Below are positions 26,145-33,639 of a stretch of 64,000 bases of DNA, piece after piece. The notes below the pieces were generated by a model that had not been told where the DNA came from, made no database searches, and saw only the letters and a list, made by a program, of their open reading frames with translations. A program made the position numbers and the translations under genes. Numbering within the stretch: position 1 is the first letter of the stretch; every line of letters starts with the position of its first letter. Source of the DNA: an uncultured Elusimicrobia bacterium. GTDB lineage: Bacteria; Elusimicrobiota; Elusimicrobia; Elusimicrobiales; UBA9959. The stretch lies in the NCBI GenBank assembly GCA_903879915.1, contig CAIRNJ010000048.1:20312-84311 (forward strand), given 5' to 3'.

Positions 26145-26173
26145 ATAATATCAAAACGGGAGGGAATAATCAA
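26145..26173 (-). promoter_or_regulatory. Promoter of rplU
   Basis: On the minus strand TTGATT (26168-26173), 17-bp spacer and TATTAT (26145-26150) lie 9 nt before the rplU ATG. The start of transcription would fall 0-4 nt from the start codon. Confidence 0.65.
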
Positions 26174-26178
26174 ATGGA

Positions 26179-26250
26179 CCGCGCGCGGCTGCCGGGGCGG
26201 GGACCCCTAAAGGCCCACGTTAAGGTGGGCCGTAAGCCACTTCCGCGCGG
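26179..26250. other. Nested inverted repeats between rplU and the next exported-protein gene
   Basis: Outer arms CCGCGCG / CGCGCGG (26179-26185, 26244-26250) enclose a hairpin GGCCCAC-gttaag-GTGGGCC (26212-26231) and a GGGG/CCCC pairing. The structure lies upstream of the rplU promoter. It would be transcribed only from the plus strand, as part of a leader of the gene at 26312, or from a distal rplU promoter. Confidence 0.35.
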
Positions 26251-26311
26251 CCTGTTAATATACGATACTATAACTACAACCATGAAGCAAACATGTCAAG
26301 CGGAGGCTTTA

Positions 26312-26737
26312 ATGAAGATCACCCGGACTTTTATTTTCACGGCGGCGGCGGCCGCGGTTTTTTCCACCCTGGCCACTGCGGGCGGGCCCGTCCTGCTGGC
26401 GCTCAACACTCCCGTTAAAGAAACCGTTAAACCGGTCCTGATCAGTTCAGCTACCGCCGCCAGCCCTGCCGCCGCGCAAGTGAAGCCCGCGGAAGGCGAC
26501 TGCACCGATTTCGACGCGCTGAGCGCCGTGGACGATCCGCTTTACCGCGAAGGCGCCAAAGAGATGCTCAAGCAGGTGTGCGAGAACGACGCCGCCGCCA
26601 TTGCCGCCGCCGCTAAGACCGCGCCCGTGATGCGCGACGCGCCCAATTCCAATTCCAGGCCCGCGGCGAAGATAAAGAAGCCCCGCGCGAAAAAACCCGC
26701 GCATGCCGACCCCGTGAAGTCCAAGAGCGATCTGTAG
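26312..26737 (+). CDS. Small exported protein, function unknown
   Basis: The start at 26312 has GGAGG 6 nt upstream and opens with a signal peptide (MKITRTFIFTAAAAAVFSTL then ATAGG). The mature chain of about 118 residues is alanine- and proline-rich, with a central segment CTDFDALSAVDDPLYREGAK that includes one of two cysteines, and a basic tail (KIKKPRAKKPAHADPVKSKS). Low-complexity composition points to a linker-like or surface-binding periplasmic protein. No family is recognised. Confidence 0.6.
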   Translation: MKITRTFIFTAAAAAVFSTLATAGGPVLLALNTPVKETVKPVLISSATAASPAAAQVKPAEGDCTDFDALSAVDDPLYREGAKEMLKQVCENDAAAIAAAAKTAPVMRDAPNSNSRPAAKIKKPRAKKPAHADPVKSKSDL

Positions 26738-26760
26738 GCGGTTAACCATTGCGGCAAAGA

Positions 26761-26791
26761 CCCGGCGGCCCTGCGGCCCCGGGTTTTTTTT
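26761..26791 (+). terminator. Intrinsic terminator of the small exported-protein gene
   Basis: CCCGG-c-GGCC / GGCC-CCGGG stem (26761-26783) with a CTGC loop and eight T residues, 23 bp after the stop. Confidence 0.85.
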
Positions 26792-26849
26792 GCGTTCGCG
26801 CGGCCATAAATAATAGAATAGTCCCGTAGCTTTTGCACCGGAGGATAAA

Positions 26850-27536
26850 ATGCTCAACGATGTGATCGGAATTTTTGAAGAACCGCTTTTGAACGTCTGG
26901 CGGCTGTTCTCGGATTATATCCCGAATATCCTGGCGGCTTTCGTTTTTATACTGCTGGGCCTTTTCGTGGCGCGCATCGTCAGTTCCATGCTGGAGAAGT
27001 TCATGCGCCGCATACAGCTGGACTCCTACACCAGCCGCGTGGGCATCAACGAGATGCTCACCCGCTTCGGCTTCGGCAAATCCCCTTCCAAAGTAGTGGC
27101 CTTCATGATCTACTGGGCGCTGCTGCTGATGTTCTTCGTGACCGCGGCCAATATCCTTAACATGGCCGTCATCTCGGCCATCCTGAAAACGTTCATCATC
27201 GGGTTCATCCCGCGCATGGTGGCCGCCATCTTCATAGGTTTCGGCGGCCTGCTGTTCGCGCGCTTCCTGGGCGACGTGGTGCTCAACGCCGCCACGGCCA
27301 ACAACCTGCGCGGCGGGCGCTCGTTGTCGAAGATAGTGCATTTCGTGGTGGTGGTGTTCACGCTGATCGCGGCCATCGAGCAGTTGGGCATCGAGATGAA
27401 GATGATCCGCGGCGCGGTGGACATCCTGTTCGCCTCGCTGGGGCTTTCCTTCGCCATCGCCGTGGGCCTGGGCGCGAAGGACATAGCGCACGACGTGATA
27501 AAGGGCCTGTTCACGGACAACAAAGAAGAAAAATAA
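26850..27536 (+). CDS. Membrane protein with MscS-type conserved TM helices
   Basis: The 228 residues hold about five membrane helices. The last, LFASLGLSFAIAVGLGAKDI followed by AHDVIKGLF, matches the pore-lining glycine/alanine helix of MscS-type channels and of the conserved TM-helix family. The soluble beta domain that normally follows in MscS is missing: the protein ends only 8 residues later (TDNKEEK). It may be a small channel or an MscS-like accessory protein. The ATG follows GGAGGATAAA, and a terminator lies directly downstream, so it is a single-gene unit. Confidence 0.75.
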   Translation: MLNDVIGIFEEPLLNVWRLFSDYIPNILAAFVFILLGLFVARIVSSMLEKFMRRIQLDSYTSRVGINEMLTRFGFGKSPSKVVAFMIYWALLLMFFVTAANILNMAVISAILKTFIIGFIPRMVAAIFIGFGGLLFARFLGDVVLNAATANNLRGGRSLSKIVHFVVVVFTLIAAIEQLGIEMKMIRGAVDILFASLGLSFAIAVGLGAKDIAHDVIKGLFTDNKEEK

Positions 27537-27558
27537 ATTTCCGCCGGCGGAAAAGAAG

Positions 27559-27590
27559 AAGCCCCGGAAGTTGCCGGGGCTTTCTCTTTT
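27559..27590 (+). terminator. Intrinsic terminator of the MscS-helix protein gene
   Basis: AAGCCCCGG / CCGGGGCTT (27559-27567, 27574-27582) followed by TCTCTTTT. Confidence 0.85.
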
Positions 27591-27717
27591 TATACTGCGG
27601 ATAATGAGTATGATCAGCCCGTCGGGACGCCGGGCGGTTTTGTTTTTTGGGGCGGGTTTTGTAGGATATGCCTGTAGGAGTTACGGGTTCTCGTGCATGT
27701 CAGCCGGGGGGTGCGCC

Positions 27718-28830
27718 ATGAAACGTCCGGAATGGGTAAAAAAGACAGGTTTCGCAGCGGCCGTGCTCGCGGTTCTATTTATTTGCGGATGTTCTAAGGC
27801 CCCGAAGAGCGCCGCGGATTATTACAGCCGCGGGGCCGTTTACGCTACCAATGGCGAGTTCGACAAGGCGATAGCCGATTTTTCCAAAGCCGTCGAGCTC
27901 GACCCGAAAGACGTCAGATCTTATTACAACCGGGGGCTTGCCTACGGGGCTAAAAGCGCGTACGCCCCGGCGATAGAGGACTTTTCCAGAGCGATAGCCA
28001 TCGCTCCCGGCTCCGGCATGGCCTACCTTAGCCGCGGGAACATGTACGCAAAAAAGGGCGCGTACGACCTGGCGATAGCGGATTATTCCCGCGAGATAAT
28101 AATTACTTCGAAGCCCGTTGACGCGTATTATTACCGCGGCCGCGCTTACGCCGCCAGTGGCAGTATCGAGGCGGCGATAGAGGATTTTACGCGGGCGCTA
28201 GAGAATGACCCGAGATGTTCCGGGGCGTATGCCGACCGCGGACTCGCGTACTATAACATAGGCGAGCAGGAGATGGCGATGATGGATGTCTCCAAAGCGC
28301 TGGAGCTGAACCCGGAGATGGCCGCCGGCTATTCCATACGCGGGACTATCTACATGGGAACTGGCCGGGGCGCTCTGGCTATCGAGGCCTTTACCATGGC
28401 GCTGGCCATGGCCCCGAAGGACGCGCGGGTATATGCCGACCGCGGCCGCGCCTATGCCGGGGAAGGCAAGTACGCCCCGGCTATCGAAGACTTCTCCCGC
28501 GCGCTGGAGCTGGACCCGAAACTGAGCGGGGCGTATTCGGGCCGCGCGGCGGCGTATATAAAAAATGGCGACTTTAACAAAGCGCTCGAAGACTGCGCCA
28601 GAGCGATAGCGCTGGACCCAAAGTCGGCGGAGCCTTATTATACCCGGGGCCTCGCCCGCGCGTATAATGGCGAGCACGACAGGGCGATAGAGGATTTTTC
28701 CTCGGCGATAGCTATCGCGCCGCGTACGGCCAGTATCTATTACAACCGCTCGCTTTCTTACCGTGAGAAGGGCGAATACAGCAAGGCGGCGGCCGATAAA
28801 AAGAAATACCGGAGCCTGGCTAAGAAATGA
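27718..28830 (+). CDS. TPR-repeat lipoprotein
   Basis: The ATG at 27718 opens a lipoprotein signal peptide (MKRPEWVKKTGFAAAVLAVL then FICGCSKAPK). Its lipobox is slightly unusual (ICGC). The mature chain is almost wholly TPR: about ten 34-residue repeats of the type SAADYYSRGAVYATNGEFDK then AIADFSKAVELDP. The repeats are very regular (YYNRG, AIEDFSRAI and AIAP recur), which implies recent tandem duplication. TPR solenoids bind peptides or proteins; this one would be anchored in the inner leaflet of the outer membrane. An in-frame extension upstream (27571) includes a terminator and is rejected. Confidence 0.85.
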   Translation: MKRPEWVKKTGFAAAVLAVLFICGCSKAPKSAADYYSRGAVYATNGEFDKAIADFSKAVELDPKDVRSYYNRGLAYGAKSAYAPAIEDFSRAIAIAPGSGMAYLSRGNMYAKKGAYDLAIADYSREIIITSKPVDAYYYRGRAYAASGSIEAAIEDFTRALENDPRCSGAYADRGLAYYNIGEQEMAMMDVSKALELNPEMAAGYSIRGTIYMGTGRGALAIEAFTMALAMAPKDARVYADRGRAYAGEGKYAPAIEDFSRALELDPKLSGAYSGRAAAYIKNGDFNKALEDCARAIALDPKSAEPYYTRGLARAYNGEHDRAIEDFSSAIAIAPRTASIYYNRSLSYREKGEYSKAAADKKKYRSLAKK

Positions 28831-28843
28831 GGTGCGGAGGTGC

Positions 28844-28924
28844 GGGACGCTGATGACTATATGACTTATTGCTAACTATTTAAACCAGGTTGTTGATAAA
28901 TAATCATAACGTCATCAGCGTCCC
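28844..28924. repeat. REP-like palindromic element B
   Basis: Arms GGGACGCTGATGAC (28844-28857) and its exact complement (28911-28924) enclose 53 nt. Reading inward, both arms continue as imperfect 8-nt tandems (ATGACTAT, ATGACTTA / ATGACGTT, ATGATTAT). It lies between two convergent genes, like elements A and C. Confidence 0.7.
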
Positions 28925-28944
28925 TATCTCCGGTCCCGGCTGTT

Positions 28945-29853
28945 CTAGTTTATCACGAACGACGTATCGCTGAGCCTTTCTCTCAAGTCCGGATCACATT
29001 CAAAATTAAGGGCGGATTCGAGCGTTCTGAACAGCGCTGTTTTTGTTTTCCAGCCTTCCACCACTTTGGTGCTCAGGACCAGTTTTGAGCCGGGCAGGTG
29101 CTTTTCTAAAGTATCCAGAAAATGGATCCTCGAGGCGCAGCTGTATAAGCCCAGCATTACAGGTCTTGTTTTAGCCTGATCGACGGCGGTCAGCAGGAAT
29201 TTCAAGCCGGGCCTGTTGGCGCGGTACCAGGGGTAATCCACCGTTCCGGCGCTGTCGGGCCGCGGAGGAGCGAAATCAGGCCCGCCGCCGTCCCGCGAAT
29301 GGCCCTCATAGAACACCATGTCCGCGTTCTGCAGCGCCCAGCCGTAGAACTCCCTGGCGGTCCTGGTCTGCTCCTCCTGCTGGTCTTTATACTGGGTCAG
29401 GTTATCCGAGTTGCCGAGGCTGTAACTGCTGTTAATGGTATAGACGTTCACGGTAATTTGCCTGTCCGCGGCGGTCAACTCCCGGGTGTAGAGATTGACC
29501 TTGTGCTCGCCTCCCTGGGCCAGTTTGAAGCCGCAAAACCCCTGGCCTTTATAAACACAGGGGTTGGTAAGATTGCGGGTGACGGCGTCGAGGATAAAGA
29601 CATCCGTAACAAGGTCGAGATGTTCGTCGGTGAGGTCGCTGTAGCCGAGAGCTACGGCAATATTAAGAACTCCGGGAGTTTTTGCGCCGGCCATAATTCT
29701 GTTCTGACAGGCATAAAGTCCTTCAGGTTTTTCGCTGGGGGCGTAAGTAAGACCCGAAGCGGCAGCCCTGTACGCTTTCAGGTCCTGAGCCTGGACGGAG
29801 TTCAAACAGGATATACTTAGGAATATCGCCGGCAAAAGTATTGAAGGTTTCAT
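28945..29853 (-). CDS. Exported protein with clan-CD-like His/Cys motifs, candidate cysteine protease
   Basis: The 302 residues start with a signal peptide (MKPSILLPAIFLSISCLNSV then QAQ). Two blocks stand out: NADMVFYEGHSRDGGGPDF with His185, and RPVMLGLYSCASRIHF with Cys239. A hydrophobic strand ending in a glycine-His motif, and about 55 residues later a hydrophobic strand ending in Cys, is the layout of clan CD proteases (caspase, gingipain, clostripain, CHAT). The preceding strand VNVYTINSSYSLGNSD and helix TAREFYGWALQ also fit. This is a motif-level reading, not a confirmed family. A sure clostripain (C11) member lies at 51911. Confidence 0.55.
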   Translation of the reverse strand: MKPSILLPAIFLSISCLNSVQAQDLKAYRAAASGLTYAPSEKPEGLYACQNRIMAGAKTPGVLNIAVALGYSDLTDEHLDLVTDVFILDAVTRNLTNPCVYKGQGFCGFKLAQGGEHKVNLYTRELTAADRQITVNVYTINSSYSLGNSDNLTQYKDQQEEQTRTAREFYGWALQNADMVFYEGHSRDGGGPDFAPPRPDSAGTVDYPWYRANRPGLKFLLTAVDQAKTRPVMLGLYSCASRIHFLDTLEKHLPGSKLVLSTKVVEGWKTKTALFRTLESALNFECDPDLRERLSDTSFVIN

Positions 29854-29919
29854 AATGTATTTAAATTTTACACCGTCCCTGGAAGAATTGCCTGAGGCCG
29901 AAGAACCAGCGCCGCCCGC

Positions 29920-30059
29920 TTATCCGGCCCAGGAGCGGCGGCTTAGCGAAAACGCCTTTGGCTAAGCCTGCGGCTTAATCCGTTCCCCTCGCCGCCGGTA
30001 TTAAACCGCGGGTTTATTAAAACCCGTTTTGAGTAAGCCGCCGCTCCTGGGCCGGATAA
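29920..30059. repeat. 140-bp inverted-repeat element with 26-bp perfect arms
   Basis: Arms at 29920-29945 and 30034-30059 are exact 26-bp reverse complements, each containing GGCCCAGGAGCGGCGGC or its complement. The 88-nt interior holds further pairs (GGCTTAG / CTAAGCC, GGGTTT / AAACCC). It lies between the divergent genes at 28945 and 30171. It does not share the GGGACG start of the REP-like elements, so it is a different family: a MITE remnant, a protein-binding cruciform or a structured RNA. Confidence 0.7.
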
Positions 30060-30170
30060 CCGGGCCGCGCCAGCTCTCCGCCTCATGAAACGCGCGGATA
30101 AGCCTGCGATAATATACACATGGAACAGCCCGCCGGAGAAAGCCGGCAAAGACCAGAAAAGGAGGAAAAA

Positions 30171-30656
30171 ATGAAGATATTAACCGGAGCGATGGTCCTT
30201 GCGGTCATGACGAGCCTTGCGGGCGCGGGAGAACTGGAGAACGTTCAGGTGTCAGGTGCTCTCAGGGCCCTGAACCTGTCGGCCGCGCGGTCGGTCAGCG
30301 TTCCCGCACCTTCTCAGGAACTATATATAAAGGCGAAACCCGGCTCTGTCGCGGCCTGGGTGACCGCGGTAAAAAAGGCGTATCAGGAATCCCTCGACGC
30401 CGGAGCCGATCTGCCCGGCGCCGCCCTGGTGGAACTTCCGGCGGCCGCGCGCAGGCAGCTGCAGGAGGATACCGCCCGGTACTGGCCTGATTATCCTTCG
30501 GTCGCCTATAAGCTGGTAGTGTACGGCGAGACGGCCTATGTGATAGACAACCATAACGACACTTACGTGCTGGTGACCATTTTTGACGCGGCCGGAGCAC
30601 GCATAGCCTCTGGCAGCCTGGACGAAAGAAACGGAAAGTTCACCTGGAACCGCTAA
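30171..30656 (+). CDS. Small exported protein, function unknown
   Basis: The ATG at 30171 follows AGGAGGAAAAA and opens a signal peptide (MKILTGAMVLAVMTSLAGAG). The mature 140 residues include a helical region (WVTAVKKAYQESLDAGADLP) and a beta region YKLVVYGETAYVIDNHNDTY followed by VLVTIFDAAG. The second block looks like a small beta-sheet domain with repeated aromatic and hydrophobic residues. No family is recognised. The inverted-repeat element lies 110 bp upstream. A hairpin GGCAGCG/CGCTGCC (30663-30682) without T-run follows the stop. Confidence 0.7.
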   Translation: MKILTGAMVLAVMTSLAGAGELENVQVSGALRALNLSAARSVSVPAPSQELYIKAKPGSVAAWVTAVKKAYQESLDAGADLPGAALVELPAAARRQLQEDTARYWPDYPSVAYKLVVYGETAYVIDNHNDTYVLVTIFDAAGARIASGSLDERNGKFTWNR

Positions 30657-30752
30657 GCCGGCGGGCAGCGCCATAACGCTGCCGCGTCCGCCTGGCTCAA
30701 CGGCTTCCGCCCGGCGCGCGAAGTTGATACCTGCGTCAGGTAAATTATAGGA

Positions 30753-30782
30753 TTGACCGGGCAGAAGCGGGTGGCGTATTTA
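30753..30782 (+). promoter_or_regulatory. Candidate promoter of the sugar-transporter/trehalase operon
   Basis: TTGACC (30753-30758), an 18-bp spacer and TATTTA (30777-30782), 23 bp before the transporter ATG. Confidence 0.45.
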
Positions 30783-30805
30783 AATATAAGGATGGCCGGT
30801 AAATT

Positions 30806-32083
30806 ATGAACAACTGGCGCGTAAAAACTTCGCTGTTCCTGAACTACTTCGTTTTCGCCATCCTGCTTAACAGCGTGGGAACGGTCATCCTGCAGGTGCA
30901 GAACAACTTCGGCGTTTCGAAGCCCGCGGCCAGCGTGCTGGAAATGTTCAAGGACTTTTCCATTGCGGGGGTTTCTTTCCTGCTGGCCTCTTTCATCGTC
31001 CGGATAGGCTATAAAAGGACCATGCTCATCGCGCTGGGCTTCATCTCCTCCGTTACCCTGCTGGTGCCGTCCATGCCGGGTTTTCTGGCCCTCAAATTGC
31101 TTTTCGCGGCCACCGGCGCGTCGTTCGCGCTGATAAAAGTATCGGTGTTCGCCACCATAGGCCTGGTAACGAAGAACCACAGGGAGCACGCCAGCTTCAT
31201 GAATTTTATTGAGTCCTTCTTCATGGTGGGCGTGCTTTCAGGCTACTTCATCTTCGGCGCTTTCGTGGACGAGGCTAACCCGGCCTCCACCTCCTGGTTC
31301 AAGGTGTATTACCTGCTGGGCGCCCTGTCGCTGACGGCCTTCCTGCTGCTGCTGTCCACGCCGCTGGACGAGTCCGCCGTGAAAGCGGAAAAACCCCTCC
31401 CGCTGCGGGAGGAGTTTTCCGGCATGCTGAAGCTGGCGCTCTCGCCTTTGGTGCTCATCTTCGTGGCCAGCGCTTTCCTTTACGTGCTGGTGGAGCAGGG
31501 CATCATGAGCTGGCTGCCCACGTTCAACAGCCAGACGCTGCATCTGTCGAACAAGCTGAGCATACAGATGACCAGCATCCTGGCCGCCTCCATAGCGCTG
31601 GGGCGCTTCCTGGCCGGCTTCGCGCTGCGCCGCCTGCCCTGGCTGCCCCTGCTTGTGGGCTGTCTGCTCTCCGCGGCCGCCATGGTGATACTGGTCATCC
31701 CGATGACGAAAGGGCTGGACCCGCGGCTGGTGGTGCAGTCGCTGAGCGGCGCGCCTTTCGCGGCTTTCGTTTTCCCGCTGATCGGCATGCTGCTGGCCCC
31801 GGTGTATCCGGCCATCAATTCCCTGATCCTCAGCTCCCTGCCGGAGCGGCAGCACGCGCCTATGACCGGGCTGATAGTGCTGTTCTCGGCGCTCGGCGGC
31901 ACCACGGGGTCGATCATCACGGCGTTCATCTTCAGGAACTACGGCGGGCAGACGGCTTTCTATTTCTCGCTGCTGCCCATAACCGTACTGATAGGGTGCC
32001 TTACGGTATTCCACCGCCTGCAGAAGCCTAAAGCCTCTCCGGTGGCGGAGCCGGCCGTGGCTCAGGAAGGAACTGCCCTGTGA
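30806..32083 (+). CDS. MFS sugar transporter (FucP/TsgA-like)
   Basis: This 425-residue protein has about 12 membrane helices. The start NWRVKTSLFLNYFVFAILLN and the block FMNFIESFFMVGVLSGYFIF resemble TsgA and the fucose:proton symporter group. Its stop overlaps the trehalase start by 4 bp (GTGA), so the two are co-translated; the likely cargo is therefore trehalose or another glucose disaccharide. This substrate assignment is from context only. The 20-residue tail (KASPVAEPAVAQEGTAL) is unstructured. The nearest ribosome-binding-like AAGGA is rather far from the ATG. Confidence 0.8.
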   Translation: MNNWRVKTSLFLNYFVFAILLNSVGTVILQVQNNFGVSKPAASVLEMFKDFSIAGVSFLLASFIVRIGYKRTMLIALGFISSVTLLVPSMPGFLALKLLFAATGASFALIKVSVFATIGLVTKNHREHASFMNFIESFFMVGVLSGYFIFGAFVDEANPASTSWFKVYYLLGALSLTAFLLLLSTPLDESAVKAEKPLPLREEFSGMLKLALSPLVLIFVASAFLYVLVEQGIMSWLPTFNSQTLHLSNKLSIQMTSILAASIALGRFLAGFALRRLPWLPLLVGCLLSAAAMVILVIPMTKGLDPRLVVQSLSGAPFAAFVFPLIGMLLAPVYPAINSLILSSLPERQHAPMTGLIVLFSALGGTTGSIITAFIFRNYGGQTAFYFSLLPITVLIGCLTVFHRLQKPKASPVAEPAVAQEGTAL

Positions 32084-33570
32084 AGCAGATATACGACCTG
32101 GCCGGACTTTTCGAGGACGCGCAGCTCGGCGCGGTTCTCGGCGACGGCAAGACCTTCGTGGACTGCGTTGCCCGGCGCCCCGCGCAAGAAATAGAGAACG
32201 AGTATCGGGCGCGGAAAACGACGCCCGGCTTCGACCTGAAAAAATTCATAGAAAAGAACTTCGAACTGCCGCCCGCGGCCGCGTCCGGTTACGAAAGCGA
32301 CAAGGCCCTTTCCGTGGAAGAGAACGTCCGGAGGCTCTGGGACGTGCTTACCCGCCCGCCGGCGCCCGAAAGCGGCTCTCTGCTCGGCCTGCCGTTCCCC
32401 TACGTGGTGCCGGGCGGCCGCTTCCGCGAGATCTATTACTGGGATTCCTATTTCACCATGCTGGGCCTGCGCGAGCACGGGCGCGCCGGCCTGATTGGGA
32501 ATATGGCGGATAATTTCGCGTTCCTGATAGAAAAATACGGCCATATCCCCAACGGCAACCGGAGCTACTACCTCAGCCGCAGCCAGCCGCCTTTCTTCGC
32601 CCTAATCGCGGAGCTGCTGGCCGGGCTGAACGGGGCGGAGCCGGTTTACCGGCGCTACCGCGCCGCGCTGGAAAAGGAATATTCTTTCTGGCAGGCCGGC
32701 GCGGACGGTTTGAAGCCAGGCGAGGCGCGCCGCCGCGCGGTGAGGCTGCCCGGCGGGGAACAGCTGAACCGCTACTACGACGATTCCCCTGCGCCCAGGC
32801 CGGAAAGCTACGCGGAAGACGCGCGCCTGGCCGCGGCCGCCGGGCGGCCGGCGGAGCAGTTGTACCGGGATATCCGCGCCGGGGCTGAAAGCGGCTGGGA
32901 TTTCAGCAGCCGCTGGTTCTCCGCCGGGGGCGGCCTGGCCACCATCCGGACCACCGAACTTGTGCCGGTGGACCTGAACTGCCTGCTGTACACGCTTGAA
33001 GATACGCTCGCGAAAGCCGCCGGTTCGGCGGGCGACGCGGCCGCCGCCGCCGGGTTCGGCGCCCGCGCCGCCGCCAGGAAAGCCGCCGTCCTGAAATATT
33101 GCTGGAACGGCGCGGCCGGTTTTTTCTGCGACCACGACCTTGTTTCGGGAAAGCCCTCGGGCGTGATCTCCGCGGCCGGCCTTTACCCGCTCTTCGCGGG
33201 GATAGCGGACGACGCGCAGGCCGCCTCGGCGGCCGCGGTTGTAAAAGAGCTGCTGCTTAAGCCCGGCGGGATAGTGACAACCACCACTAATACCGGCCAG
33301 CAGTGGGACGCGCCCAACGGCTGGGCGCCGCTGCAATGGATAGCGGTACGCGGGCTGGAGAATTACGGTTTCTGCGGCCTGGCCGGCGAAACGGCCCGGC
33401 GCTGGCTCTCCCTCAACGACAGGGTTTTCCGGGAAACCGGCAAACTGATGGAGAAGTACAACGTTGAGGACCTCAGCCGCCCCGCCGGCGGAGGGGAATA
33501 TCCCTCGCAGGACGGCTTCGGTTGGACGAACGGCGTTTACGCGGCGCTGAACAAGAAATACGGAACTTAA
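32080..33570 (+). CDS. Trehalase (GH37), cytoplasmic
   Basis: Trehalase splits trehalose into two glucoses. Of 496 residues, both family signatures are present: PGGRFREIYYWDSYF (residues 111-125) and QQWDAPNGWAPLQW near 407. There is no signal peptide, which fits a TreF-type cytoplasmic enzyme. The start is a GTG overlapping the stop of the transporter. The chain is slightly shorter than E. coli TreF (549). With the transporter it forms an import-and-cleave pair. A shared terminator separates it from the convergent exported glycoside hydrolase. Confidence 0.93.
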   Translation: MKQIYDLAGLFEDAQLGAVLGDGKTFVDCVARRPAQEIENEYRARKTTPGFDLKKFIEKNFELPPAAASGYESDKALSVEENVRRLWDVLTRPPAPESGSLLGLPFPYVVPGGRFREIYYWDSYFTMLGLREHGRAGLIGNMADNFAFLIEKYGHIPNGNRSYYLSRSQPPFFALIAELLAGLNGAEPVYRRYRAALEKEYSFWQAGADGLKPGEARRRAVRLPGGEQLNRYYDDSPAPRPESYAEDARLAAAAGRPAEQLYRDIRAGAESGWDFSSRWFSAGGGLATIRTTELVPVDLNCLLYTLEDTLAKAAGSAGDAAAAAGFGARAAARKAAVLKYCWNGAAGFFCDHDLVSGKPSGVISAAGLYPLFAGIADDAQAASAAAVVKELLLKPGGIVTTTTNTGQQWDAPNGWAPLQWIAVRGLENYGFCGLAGETARRWLSLNDRVFRETGKLMEKYNVEDLSRPAGGGEYPSQDGFGWTNGVYAALNKKYGT

Positions 33571-33597
33571 GCGGGCTATAATTCCCCCGCAAATAAC

Positions 33598-33631
33598 AAA
33601 GCCCCGGAACGCGCGCGCGTTCCGGGGCTTT
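33598..33631. terminator. Bidirectional terminator between trehalase and glycoside hydrolase
   Basis: Near-perfect palindrome with arms AAAGCCCCGGAACGC and complement around a CGCG centre, lying between two convergent genes. Confidence 0.85.
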
Positions 33632-33639
33632 GTTCAGGG

